Source: a virus. Taken from it: a stretch of 22,095 nt of DNA. The notes beneath the pieces are model-generated. The model saw only the letters and a program-made list of their open reading frames with translations. It made no database searches and had not been told where the DNA came from. The position numbers and the translations under genes are program-made. This document shows, in pieces, positions 14,073-21,593 of this stretch (positions are counted from its first letter, which is position 1; each line of letters opens with the position of its first letter). The DNA lies in the IMG/VR virus record IMGVR_UViG_3300034112_000436, positions 1 to 22,095 of that record, one strand, 5' to 3'.

Positions 14073-15234
14073 ACAAATTGCAAAACTGCTGAAGGCTACC
14101 ATTCAAGACAGCAGCGACCTTAAACAGATTGCCAAACAGCTTGCCGGTAAAGGCAGGGGTGGTGACAGTATGCTTGTCCACATCACTCCTAGAGAAGCCA
14201 TGATGCTGAAAGACGCTGGTGGCGCTGGCACGATCAACCCTGATACGGGGCTGATGGAGTTCTATGATGGCGATTTCAGTTTAATGCAATACGCAGGTGA
14301 TCCAGACGTTAGAACAGGTGGCTATACCAGGTCTATGACGCAATCCGTTCCTACGCCATCAGTTTCAGATTATGTGCCATCGGGTCGATATGATTTGATG
14401 CAATTTGGTGGTTCGCCAAATGTGCAGACAGGTGGTTATCAACAGCCTACTTATACACCGGCAGGAGGTCGAACTGATCTCATGAATTTAGGCACTGGTG
14501 AATTTAACCCAAGAACAGGCGGTGTTACGGGTCAGCCAACAGATGTCACTGGTGACTTTTCACTGTATGGAGTAAGACCAGGTAGCCAAAACTTAAGAGC
14601 AGTGCCATCTGTTCAAGGTTTAAGAATGACGCCAGCAGCAGCAGCGGCAGCGCCTCCTTCGCCAGTTTTTCCAGGCGCAATTACGCCAGTAGGTGAAGTG
14701 CAACAAGCGTTGACTAGAGAGCCATCAGTAGCACAGCGTTTGAAATCAACACTGACCAGCCCAAGAATGATTGAAAACCTAGCACTGGGTGGTTTGCAAG
14801 CCTTGCCTGGAATTATTGCTTCAAGGAATGCTGCTAGACAAGGCCAACGTGCTAGAGAAGAAATGCAAGCGATGGCAGAGCCTTATCGTCAGCGCGGTCA
14901 GGAACTTCTTGCTCAAGCACAGTCTGGTGCGTTAAGTCCTGCCGAGCAACAGCAACTGCAAGCTATGCAAGCACGGATAGCACAAGGTGTAGCAGGTCGT
15001 GGTGGCGTAGGCGCAGAACAAGCACAAGTTCAGCTAGAGGCTTTCCGTCAGCAAATCTTGCAAAACAAATATGACTTAGGTCTGAAAGTGTCTGGAATTG
15101 CTGATCAAATTGCGACAGGCGCTATTAAAGCAGGCTTGGAAGCAGATCAGTATGTCAGCGAATTAACTGGCAACTATTTCTCTAATGCTATGCAAATGGC
15201 AATGATGAACATGGGTCAAAGACCGCAAACGTGA
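14065..15234 (+). CDS. Candidate ejection protein with three LMQ-TGGY repeats
   Basis: I prefer ATG 14065 (389 residues), with AGGTGGA just upstream, over a GTG at 14056. The N-terminus is basic and helical (MAKQIAKLLKATIQDSSDLK), then HITPREAMMLKDAGGAGTIN and NPDTGLMEFYDG, a stretch I associate with phage virion proteins. Residues 70-153 carry three copies of a DLMQxGGxPxVxTGGY-type motif. The middle (about 195-215) is Ala/Pro-rich. From about 260 a Gln/Arg/Ala-rich coiled region (EEMQAMAEPYRQRGQELLAQ; SPAEQQQLQAMQARIAQGVA) runs to the end. Overlap of eight bases with the preceding gene suggests coupled translation. Confidence 0.6.
   Translation: MAKQIAKLLKATIQDSSDLKQIAKQLAGKGRGGDSMLVHITPREAMMLKDAGGAGTINPDTGLMEFYDGDFSLMQYAGDPDVRTGGYTRSMTQSVPTPSVSDYVPSGRYDLMQFGGSPNVQTGGYQQPTYTPAGGRTDLMNLGTGEFNPRTGGVTGQPTDVTGDFSLYGVRPGSQNLRAVPSVQGLRMTPAAAAAAPPSPVFPGAITPVGEVQQALTREPSVAQRLKSTLTSPRMIENLALGGLQALPGIIASRNAARQGQRAREEMQAMAEPYRQRGQELLAQAQSGALSPAEQQQLQAMQARIAQGVAGRGGVGAEQAQVQLEAFRQQILQNKYDLGLKVSGIADQIATGAIKAGLEADQYVSELTGNYFSNAMQMAMMNMGQRPQT
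14269..14523 (+). repeat. Three related motifs in the 389-residue gene
   Basis: Residues 70-87 read DFSLMQYAGDPDVRTGGY, 110-125 read DLMQFGGSPNVQTGGY, and 138-153 read DLMNLGTGEFNPRTGG. A degenerate fourth DFSLYG lies at 164-169. Spacing is about 28-40 residues, with low-conservation Pro/Thr linkers between copies. The pattern looks like a short linear motif amplified within one virion protein. Confidence 0.7.
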
Positions 15235-15241
15235 GGTAAAC

Positions 15242-16681
15242 ATGGCTGATCCAAGATTTTCTAGCGCGTTAGAGAACATCACTGGAATGCGTGATCCGCT
15301 TGCTGGTTCTGCGGTTACTGGGCGTACACAAGCCCCTAAACAAGATTTTATGACGCCTCAAGCTAGGCTTAGCAGAGAGTATCAAATACAAGATCAGCTG
15401 ATTCCAAAACTCGGAAATTTGGCAGTGCAGTCTGCTGAGTTTGAGGGTTTGACCAAAAAGGAAGCAGCTACTAGAGCCGCTGAGGTTGCTAAAGGTGAAC
15501 GTCAACTTGCGGAGGAAAGAGCAACCACATTAGAGCAGCCAGCGCTGCGTCAAGAGCGTACACAGTTGCGTCAAGAACTTGGTAAGCCATTTGTGCCGAC
15601 TCAAGAAAACGCTCAAGAAATGGCAACCATTTTTAGTTTTATTGGTGTATTAGGGTTTGCGTTAGGTGCTGGCGGCAAGAACAATTCCATACAAGCCATG
15701 AGCGCCATGAATGGCATGATGGAAGGTTACAAACAAGGAAACATAGCGCGTTACGAAAAAGAGAAAGATATTTTTTTAAATAACGTCAAATCTTTAACAA
15801 CGAAAATTTCTGCTATTGATGCAGAACTGGATGACATAGCGCAACTTGCTTCTATTAGCTATGACAAAGGCATGGCAAAACTTAAAGAGGTGGCTTTGCA
15901 GAATGAAGCTGACTTTTTAATAAACTATTCCGATAAAGTTGGCTTGCCAAAAACCATTGAATATGTGAAATCATTAAAAGCCTCTAATGACAAAAACATT
16001 GATAGATTAGAAAAAGAATTGGCAAGAGTTGCAACGGCAGAACAAAAGTTTCAGAACGACAAAATTATGGAAGCCATCCGGCAGTCTGGACGCCGAGATA
16101 TTGTCGTTTTGCGAGATAGTCTAAGAGGTGATGGCAAGGGTGGCGGTCAAAAGCTTACTGAAAAAGATCGTTCAGCGCATCGTTTGCGTGAAAACCTGAT
16201 TCCTGAGTTAGAGGAAGGTATTGACATACTTGACCGTTTGAACCGAGATGGTCAATGGAGCAAGATGACTTCCTTACTAGCCGTAGACACTAGAGCCGCA
16301 GAACTTGCGTTCAAGGATGATCCAGAGGCACTAAAGCTAATCAGAACCTTTGCATTCTTCCGTAGTAAAGAATTTGAAACGGGTGGTAAGGCACTAACTA
16401 GAATAGAAGACCGCATTCTTGCTCCGCTGTATAGGTCTGACTTGCGTGTTTATGAGGCGGTCAGAAACGCGATGGTTCAGGGCGTGACTGAAATGTCGAG
16501 AGAGAAATCGCGGTTAGAAGACCAATTCCCGCAACTAGGTGGCGGTGTTGATCGTCGTAGCGAAATGCCAGCGCCTAAATCTATGCCAAGCGGTGACAAG
16601 CTGAAGGCTTACGCAGACGCCAACTTCGGTGGCGATCAAACCAAAGCTAAAGACTTCTTACGTTCACAGGGGTATCAATAA
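15242..16681 (+). CDS. Candidate internal virion protein, helical (479 residues)
   Basis: The N-terminus (MADPRFSSALENITGMRDPL) leads into a charged helical stretch at about 60-115. One hydrophobic segment lies at 128-146 (ATIFSFIGVLGFALGAGGK). Residues about 165-285 form long coiled-coil-like helices (TTKISAIDAELDDIAQLASI; RLEKELARVATAEQKF). A later helical part (about 320-430) includes RTFAFFRSKEFETGGKALTR. The C-terminus ends FGGDQTKAKDFLRSQGYQ. GAGG precedes the ATG. A helical protein with one hydrophobic segment between other large late genes fits a DNA-ejection protein. No enzyme motif is visible. Confidence 0.6.
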   Translation: MADPRFSSALENITGMRDPLAGSAVTGRTQAPKQDFMTPQARLSREYQIQDQLIPKLGNLAVQSAEFEGLTKKEAATRAAEVAKGERQLAEERATTLEQPALRQERTQLRQELGKPFVPTQENAQEMATIFSFIGVLGFALGAGGKNNSIQAMSAMNGMMEGYKQGNIARYEKEKDIFLNNVKSLTTKISAIDAELDDIAQLASISYDKGMAKLKEVALQNEADFLINYSDKVGLPKTIEYVKSLKASNDKNIDRLEKELARVATAEQKFQNDKIMEAIRQSGRRDIVVLRDSLRGDGKGGGQKLTEKDRSAHRLRENLIPELEEGIDILDRLNRDGQWSKMTSLLAVDTRAAELAFKDDPEALKLIRTFAFFRSKEFETGGKALTRIEDRILAPLYRSDLRVYEAVRNAMVQGVTEMSREKSRLEDQFPQLGGGVDRRSEMPAPKSMPSGDKLKAYADANFGGDQTKAKDFLRSQGYQ

Positions 16682-19113
16682 TGGCTGTTGACATTAGCGA
16701 TCTACCAAAACCGTCGCAAACAGATTTTAGCGACCTGCCGACACCTAAAGCGCCTTCAGCGCCTAAAGCGCCGACAACATCACCTGAAAAGCCGTTTGGA
16801 CAGCGCTTAGAGGACATTGGTGTTGCGACAGGTGTTGGTACTGCTGCTGGCGCTTTCTCGCCGGAGATTGCTTTTGGTACAGGCTTGCTACTAGAAAAGT
16901 TCCCCTTGTCTCCTCCACCTGTTAAAGCCGCTGGTAGAGCCATGCAAGCCGCAGCCCCGTCTATGGAAGGCGCTAAAGGTCGTGCGCTAGGTTCTTTGGC
17001 TGGTGGCTTTGGTGGATTGACTAGCGAAACAGCAGGCCAGGCGGCTGAGTTGTTTGGCGCTTCTCCACCTGTTGCTGAGAGCGCTAGGATTGTTGGCGGT
17101 CTGCTACCACTAGAAGCAGTGACCAGCGGCACTAGAGGTGTTGGATCATTGATTAGTATGGTCAAGCCTGGTGCTGGCACTGCCTACAATGTGATGAGAA
17201 GCGTGATGCAAGATGTTGGCGTGGCTAATCTCGCAGGCAAACAGCGTGAACTGGTTATGCAGCGGATTGAAGAACTCCGCAAGTCACCGTTTACGACTGA
17301 CGCTCAAAAGAAGATTTACGACACGATTGCCGATTCCGTTAGCAAATCTACCAACATAGCGGAGGTTGAGGCTGATCTGGCTAGACGCGCTGCTGAAGCA
17401 GAGGCTAGAGGTGTGCGTAGTACGGCAGAAACCGTATCTAGAGAAGAACGGGAACGAGGCGTTAAGTTAGCCGGAACCAGAGCAGAATTAGAAGAAGCAA
17501 AAAGAACTCTGGTTGATAGGGCTAAGAGTGGGTTGCGACAGGTAGGCGATGCCACAGTAGAACTGTCGCAAATGGGCAGAACCTTGCGCGACAGGATTTT
17601 GCAAAGGTTTGAAACTGGATCACTGGAAAGGTCGCAAGCCTACAAAGACCAAAAAGCCTTGCGTGATCAGGATGTTGCGAACAAAGAGAGCAAAGGTATT
17701 TTTGTTGATTCAACGCCTGAATACAAAGAACTTCTAAAAGATTTAACAAGCAAGTTGTTAATTGGAAGGCAACCGCTTACCAAGAAAACCGCAGAAGTAA
17801 CTGAGCCTGGTGTTGAATCAGCTTACAGAAAAATCTATGACGCGATTACAAACAAGCGCGTGATGATTGAAGGTTCGGCAGATGATGTTGCTAATTATGT
17901 TGCAGAACTCAAAGCAGCAGGTATTAGCGTAAGACAAGGCACAAATCCTAAAACTGGCGAACCTGTGTTTTATCGGGAATACAAAACATCATTTGATGCA
18001 ATGGATGATGTTCGTCGTAAATTAGGTGATGCTGCTTTTGGCAAAGAGGCAGAAGGATATGAAGCACTTGGACAGAAAATAGCGCAGGAGTATTACGCCA
18101 AAATTAGCAATCTACAATCCAAGTTTGCTGGTCAATCGCATGATGTCTTGCAAAGTGAGTATGAGATTGCTTCTCGGCTGCTAGAGAAGTACAGAACTAA
18201 GGCGGGTGCTAAAGCGACTGCGTTAGACCGGATAGATCCTACTCAGTTCAAAGCAGACGCTAAGTCACTACCTGGAGCATTGTTCAACAGCCAACAGTCT
18301 GTGGCAGACGCGATTGCGCTGACGGGTGATCGGAACCTGGTAGTTCAAGAAGCTAGAAACTATGTGGCTAGAACGATTGCCAACATGGATGCTAAAGCCG
18401 CAAAGAACTGGCTGACCAGCAAGCAGAACTCAGATTGGTTGAGCGCGTTGCCGGAGGTTAGAACTGCCGCCAACAACTACGTTATGAACCTAGAGCGTGC
18501 TGAAGGCATGGCTGCGGGTGCTGGTAAGGTTGCGACAAGGAAAGAAGCGTTAGAGCGCCAGGCCGGTAGAGAAGCTGGCAAGGCGCTGGAGATCGGTGAA
18601 AAAGAAGCTGGCAGGCTAGTTAAGGAAGGCGAAGCTGTTGCCGGAAAGATTACGGATGCAGCCAGGAAAGAAGCCGCGACCATTCTGAGTACGGCTGAAC
18701 CTGCCGCCCGTGTCCAAGAGATCATTACGTCAGGTGACAGAACCCTGTGGGATCGGGTTGCGCCTGCGATTGCGGCTAGTCCTAATGGCAAGCAAATTTT
18801 GGAGCAAGCGATCCGTCAGACGATGGCTGACAGAGCGCAGCAAGGCGTATTCGGCGCACAGCGTTTCTGGCAGACTAGCCTGAAGGATTCGCTAGCCAGA
18901 ACAGGCTTGATGCCGACTAACAAGATCAATGAGATCAGTCAGCAACTAGATGCTATTGCTAATTCGGCATTGCCAGAGCAACAGAAACTCACCTTGTTTG
19001 GCAGAACCATTAAGAACATCATTGTGACTTACGGAGCGCCTGCTGTTGGCACATCTGCCTACGATGTCATTACTGGCGCAGGTAAACCAACTTCTATGCA
19101 ACCAGTGAGGTAA
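16681..19113 (+). CDS. Candidate large internal virion or ejection protein (810 residues)
   Basis: This is the largest gene in the window. The N-terminal 35 residues repeat a SDLPxP unit ([20 protein letters not shown]) and are Pro-rich. Residues about 45-170 are Gly/Ala-rich and weakly hydrophobic ([40 protein letters not shown]). The rest is mostly charged helix ([40 protein letters not shown]). No lytic transglycosylase catalytic motif is evident. The size, helix content and Gly/Ala N-terminus resemble gp16-type or T7 gp16-like ejected proteins. ATG overlaps the previous stop by one base (TAATG). The function is inferred. Confidence 0.6.
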   Translation: MAVDISDLPKPSQTDFSDLPTPKAPSAPKAPTTSPEKPFGQRLEDIGVATGVGTAAGAFSPEIAFGTGLLLEKFPLSPPPVKAAGRAMQAAAPSMEGAKGRALGSLAGGFGGLTSETAGQAAELFGASPPVAESARIVGGLLPLEAVTSGTRGVGSLISMVKPGAGTAYNVMRSVMQDVGVANLAGKQRELVMQRIEELRKSPFTTDAQKKIYDTIADSVSKSTNIAEVEADLARRAAEAEARGVRSTAETVSREERERGVKLAGTRAELEEAKRTLVDRAKSGLRQVGDATVELSQMGRTLRDRILQRFETGSLERSQAYKDQKALRDQDVANKESKGIFVDSTPEYKELLKDLTSKLLIGRQPLTKKTAEVTEPGVESAYRKIYDAITNKRVMIEGSADDVANYVAELKAAGISVRQGTNPKTGEPVFYREYKTSFDAMDDVRRKLGDAAFGKEAEGYEALGQKIAQEYYAKISNLQSKFAGQSHDVLQSEYEIASRLLEKYRTKAGAKATALDRIDPTQFKADAKSLPGALFNSQQSVADAIALTGDRNLVVQEARNYVARTIANMDAKAAKNWLTSKQNSDWLSALPEVRTAANNYVMNLERAEGMAAGAGKVATRKEALERQAGREAGKALEIGEKEAGRLVKEGEAVAGKITDAARKEAATILSTAEPAARVQEIITSGDRTLWDRVAPAIAASPNGKQILEQAIRQTMADRAQQGVFGAQRFWQTSLKDSLARTGLMPTNKINEISQQLDAIANSALPEQQKLTLFGRTIKNIIVTYGAPAVGTSAYDVITGAGKPTSMQPVR

Positions 19114-19115
19114 TT

Positions 19116-19253
19116 ATGCCGCTGACAAAAGGATTTAGCCAAAAGACAATTAGCAAGAATATAAGTCGTGAGGTGAAGCGTGGGAGGCCACAGAAGCAAG
19201 CGGTGGCTATTGCTCTTAATGTTGCTAGGAAAGCAAAGAAAGGAAGAAAATGA
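19116..19253 (+). CDS. Small basic phage protein (45 residues)
   Basis: The frame reads [20 protein letters not shown], continues with [18 protein letters not shown] and ends KAKKGRK. I recognise the TISxNI...[13 protein letters not shown] pattern from many phage genomes, where such short proteins are annotated as hypothetical. Fifteen of 45 residues are Lys, Arg or His-like basic residues, with no acidic ones apart from one Glu. Its ATG is two bases after the stop of the large virion gene, and its stop overlaps the next start (TGATG). DNA binding is plausible from charge but untested. Confidence 0.7.
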   Translation: MPLTKGFSQKTISKNISREVKRGRPQKQAVAIALNVARKAKKGRK

Positions 19254-19378
19254 TGCGTAACCGTAGACCGCAAGAAGCTGGTATTGGTGATCAAACGCCA
19301 CCACCAACCATGATCAAGCCGATGCGTAAGATGAAGCGTCAAGAACAGGCCATGCAGAAGCGCAAGAATAAGCGATGA
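19253..19378 (+). CDS. Small basic protein (41 residues), unknown function
   Basis: The start overlaps the previous stop by one base. The product begins [20 protein letters not shown] and ends with a Lys/Arg/Met-rich helix (PMRKMKRQEQAMQKRKNKR). There is no hydrophobic core. The overlap on both sides (TGATG upstream, ATGA downstream) indicates a tightly coupled set of mini-genes. The basic tail echoes the 13-residue peptides near the portal. No family is recognised. Confidence 0.65.
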   Translation: MRNRRPQEAGIGDQTPPPTMIKPMRKMKRQEQAMQKRKNKR

Positions 19379-19575
19379 CTAAGAAGACCAAGGGGATAAA
19401 TCCAGAGTTGGAGAAGGCGATTGGTGATCTGCTGAAGGCCACCATGTCTGACCCGACTGCTAGTTTGACCGACAAGTCAAAGATCATCGACAGAGCGTTA
19501 AAACTTGAACAACTAAAAGCCAGAATATCGGATGATGATTGGGGTTCAGGGTTTGCTGATGATGAGGATGAGTAG
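19375..19575 (+). CDS. Small helical protein with acidic tail (66 residues)
   Basis: The product begins MTKKTKGINPELEKAIGDLL, has KATMSDPTASLTDKSKIIDR and ALKLEQLKARIS, and ends in an acidic stretch DDDWGSGFADDEDE. I recall this NPELEKAIGDLLKA...LTDKxKIIDRALKLE pattern from many phages, annotated hypothetical. The helix pair followed by an acidic tail could serve as a scaffold- or assembly-type partner of the basic proteins encoded next to it, but this is inference. It begins four bases before the end of the preceding gene. Confidence 0.7.
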   Translation: MTKKTKGINPELEKAIGDLLKATMSDPTASLTDKSKIIDRALKLEQLKARISDDDWGSGFADDEDE

Positions 19576-19612
19576 TAAGATATGAGTATCCATTTCGAAA
19601 GGGGATACAAGT

Positions 19613-19837
19613 ATGGATGCTATTTCACTGGTACGCTTGGCTTTGAGTGTCATCAGCGAGAGATTGTTGGTGATTCTGGCTTTGTGCCTGAACTTCGCAC
19701 TCGCTTGCTGGACAATGTGGGGATTGATGTGGGAGAGGCTGGTAGCGTTAGCCGTGTTTGCGTTATTCAGCTACCTTTTGATAAGAATGGAAAGGAATAA
19801 AGATGCGCGACAAGAAAGATCTAACGCTCAAGAGTAG
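19613..19837 (+). CDS. Two-helix membrane protein, holin-like candidate (74 residues)
   Basis: The product starts MDAISLVRLALSVISERLLV. Two hydrophobic segments at about residues 18-37 and 42-58 are joined by a short turn (GLMWER). The C-terminus is charged (RMERNKDARQERSNAQE). Size, two-helix hairpin and charged tail fit small phage membrane or class II holin-like proteins. A good AAAGGGGA at 19598-19605 precedes the ATG at a suitable distance. A frame at 19582-19800 in another phase is a shadow of this gene. Its last 35 bases overlap the next gene. Confidence 0.65.
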   Translation: MDAISLVRLALSVISERLLVILALCLNFALACWTMWGLMWERLVALAVFALFSYLLIRMERNKDARQERSNAQE

Positions 19838-20042
19838 CGTACCTGGGGCTGAAGAACTCAACTACAGCCAGAAATACGCGAAAGCTATCCGTCCTCAGAA
19901 ACCATCTGATACGACAGAACGTTATCAGAAGTGGCAACCAGGTCAAGTACCTATGGGTGGCTTCCGTTCCACTTTCTGCTTTGATGACAGCTACAACAGC
20001 AAAGAAAGCCCGACTTCTGGCGGTGGCAAGAAGGTGTACTAA
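19803..20042 (+). CDS. Small protein, unknown function (79 residues)
   Basis: AAAGGAA upstream (19790-19796) supports ATG 19803. The product begins MRDKKDLTLKSSVPGAEELN and contains YSQKYAKAIRPQKPSDTTER, WQPGQVPMGGFRSTFCFDDS and the ending SPTSGGGKKVY. It is polar and basic without a membrane helix. It starts inside the preceding gene in another frame, overlapping by 35 bases, which is unusual for this otherwise tight layout. The stop overlaps the next start (TAATG). I recognise no family. Confidence 0.65.
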   Translation: MRDKKDLTLKSSVPGAEELNYSQKYAKAIRPQKPSDTTERYQKWQPGQVPMGGFRSTFCFDDSYNSKESPTSGGGKKVY

Positions 20043-20389
20043 TGGCTAACAATATTGCCTTTCAGCCGATGGGCAACTGCGTGGTTGCGGTTGCCGCATC
20101 TGCGAACACTCAAGGTGCTGTGGTTTCTTTAACGGCTGTTAGTCCGGTGAATCAATACTTGGTGTTCAATACAAGTAAAGACTATCCTGTGTTTGTTGCC
20201 TATGGACAAACAGCCAATATCACGGCAAGCATCCCAACTGCTAATGGCGCTCCGGTAGTTGCCATCCCACCATACAGTGAAAAGGTTTTTACAGGGCCAC
20301 AGGTTAGCGCAACCAAAACGGTCTACGTTCGTATTATTGCTCCTCACAACAATGCGGAGATATACATCACGCCAGGAGAAGGACTATGA
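20042..20389 (+). CDS. Small beta-rich structural protein (paralogue 2)
   Basis: The 115-residue product is Val/Ala/Thr/Asn-rich with beta pattern (NCVVAVAASANTQGAVVSLT; YLVFNTSKDYPVFVAYGQTA) and ends AEIYITPGEGL. The tail and overall layout match the 109-residue protein encoded at 10372-10701, including the variable middle with a hydrophobic-rich GY/AYG turn. It is probably a paralogue. A beta protein in the lysis region instead of the fibre region is odd; a head-fibre or decoration role remains possible. Its stop overlaps the holin-like start (ATGA). Confidence 0.65.
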   Translation: MANNIAFQPMGNCVVAVAASANTQGAVVSLTAVSPVNQYLVFNTSKDYPVFVAYGQTANITASIPTANGAPVVAIPPYSEKVFTGPQVSATKTVYVRIIAPHNNAEIYITPGEGL

Positions 20390-20550
20390 AACAGTACATT
20401 CTTGATCGTGCAAAAGAACCGTCCACCTGGCGCGGTGCAATTCTTTTCCTGACCGCTTTGGGTGTGCCTATTGCCCCTGCTCTAGCTGAACACATAGTCA
20501 CGGTTGGTCTGGGCATTGCCGGTATCGTCGGGATGGTCACCAAGGGATGA
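20386..20550 (+). CDS. Probable holin (54 residues)
   Basis: The product begins MKQYILDRAKEPSTWRGAIL. Two hydrophobic segments at about residues 17-33 and 36-52 (HIVTVGLGIAGIVGMVT) with a short Pro/Ala turn suggest two membrane helices. The KEPSTWRG start is frequent in small phage holins located beside endolysin genes. It starts within the previous stop (ATGA) and its own stop overlaps the endolysin start (ATGATC), so it is translationally linked to the lysis enzyme. The identification rests on this neighbour and the helices. Confidence 0.7.
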   Translation: MKQYILDRAKEPSTWRGAILFLTALGVPIAPALAEHIVTVGLGIAGIVGMVTKG

Positions 20551-20966
20551 TCAACTCACGCAGTCTAGATGACCTGTTACCGCAGGTTAGAGAGCGCGTC
20601 GAGAAGATGATTGCTGGTTGCGAGGCAGAAGGTATAGAACTGCTGATCACCAGCATCTACCGAGATAACTTTAGCCAAGCAGCGCTATACGCTCAAGGTA
20701 GAACCACACCAGGAAGGATTGTCACAAATGCACGGGCTGGTCAGTCTTTTCATAATTACCGTTGTGCTGTGGATGTCGTTCCGTTACTACACGGAAAACC
20801 TGTTTGGGATGCCAAGAACTCAATCTGGCAAGACGTTGGCAGAATAGGCAAAGCAGCAGGATTAGAGTGGGCGGGTGATTGGAAGCGGTTTAAGGAATAT
20901 CCGCACTTCCAGTACACAGGTGGCCTGACATTAGCGCAACTACAGCGAGGAGCCAAAATTGCCTAA
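20547..20966 (+). CDS. Endolysin, M15 family zinc peptidase
   Basis: The 139-residue protein would cut the peptide bridge in the host cell wall at the end of infection. It carries the M15 pattern: ITSIYR at 34-39, then SFHNYRCAVDV at 67-77 with zinc ligands H69 and D76, and EYPHFQ at 117-122 with H120 as the third ligand and E117 as the likely catalytic acid. The size matches single-domain L-alanyl-D-glutamate endopeptidases such as phage T5 endolysin. No wall-binding domain or signal peptide is present, so release depends on the holin-like neighbour. All expected active-site residues are intact. Confidence 0.85.
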   Translation: MINSRSLDDLLPQVRERVEKMIAGCEAEGIELLITSIYRDNFSQAALYAQGRTTPGRIVTNARAGQSFHNYRCAVDVVPLLHGKPVWDAKNSIWQDVGRIGKAAGLEWAGDWKRFKEYPHFQYTGGLTLAQLQRGAKIA

Positions 20967-21360
20967 GAAGGAAACATTAGACCCCGCTGGCTTTCCAATT
21001 GAGATGGACAGGCCGGTAGTGTTCGAGGAAGGGGATTACAAAAGTCCTCACACCGAACTTTCCATTACCGAGTCAGCAGAGGCGCTAGGTCTGCCAGGTA
21101 AGGGCTTCTATAACGTGCCAAGCATCTACGGTGGCGTGATCTACGATCCTAAGACACAGTTCGATGTCATCAAACAGAACGTCCAGAAGCAAGCACAAAC
21201 AGGATTCCGTTTCCCTAACTTCCCGACCGTTCAGGAAGCAGAGAAGGCAGCACAGGCAAGAAGCGCCTATTTCAACAAAGTCAAAGCAGATATGTTGCGC
21301 GAGGCAGTCAATAAGCGTAAACAGGAACTGCTGCTGAAGATGATGAAAAAGGGTAAGTGA
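20959..21360 (+). CDS. Unrecognised phage protein, 133 residues, TTG start
   Basis: The start is a TTG at 20959, with an AGGAG at 20948-20952 six bases upstream. The next ATG (21004) would remove 15 residues that fit the frame and lacks a ribosome site of this quality. The product reads PKKETLDPAGFPIEMDRPVV, then FEEGDYKSPHTELSITESAE, then FRFPNFPTVQEAEKAAQARS, and a helical Lys-rich end (NKRKQELLLKMMKKGK). There is no membrane helix. It overlaps the endolysin by eight bases and the next gene by one base (TGATG). I recall similar proteins in phages but no function. Confidence 0.7.
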   Translation: MPKKETLDPAGFPIEMDRPVVFEEGDYKSPHTELSITESAEALGLPGKGFYNVPSIYGGVIYDPKTQFDVIKQNVQKQAQTGFRFPNFPTVQEAEKAAQARSAYFNKVKADMLREAVNKRKQELLLKMMKKGK

Positions 21361-21593
21361 TGCCAAGAAAGAACGTCAAGCTATCAGTAGGCAGAGGTGA
21401 GAAGCTGTCCGTCAAAGCAGGTAGCGGCTTAACTGCTAAAGGCAGAGCCAAGTACAACCGTGCCACTGGCAGCAACCTCAAAGCCCCCACCAAAGATTCT
21501 TCAAATCCTCGCCACAAGTCTTTCTGCGCTAGAAGCCGCAGTTGGACAGGTGATCGCGGTAAAGCAGCCAGGAAGCGTTGGGGTTGCCGGTGA
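21360..21593 (+). CDS. Conserved basic phage protein, DUF6321-like (77 residues)
   Basis: I use ATG 21360, overlapping the previous stop; a GTG just upstream (21357) is less likely. The product contains GLTAKGRAKYNRATGSNLKA, then KSFCARSRSWTGDRG and ends KAARKRWGCR. The KGRAKYNRATGSNLKAP...KSFCAR pattern is widespread in phages and, as I recall, is named DUF6321. Two Cys (in KSFCAR and WGCR) and many Lys/Arg could support a small metal- or nucleic-acid-binding fold, unproven. Function unknown. The next gene starts within its stop (GTGA). Confidence 0.7.
   Translation: MPRKNVKLSVGRGEKLSVKAGSGLTAKGRAKYNRATGSNLKAPTKDSSNPRHKSFCARSRSWTGDRGKAARKRWGCR

Noticed and set aside
16647-17180. Minus-strand open frame (177 residues) over the 810-residue gene
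   Set aside because: Complement of Ala/Gly/Pro-rich codons, with no start context.
19582-19800. Plus-strand frame of 72 residues overlapping the two-helix membrane gene
   Set aside because: The frame starting at 19613 has a clear ribosome site and coherent membrane helices; this one does not.
20386-20966. Rz/Rz1 spanin genes inside or next to the endolysin
   Set aside because: No frame with a lipobox (Leu-x-x-Cys) or one-helix plus coiled-coil layout was seen beside the endolysin.
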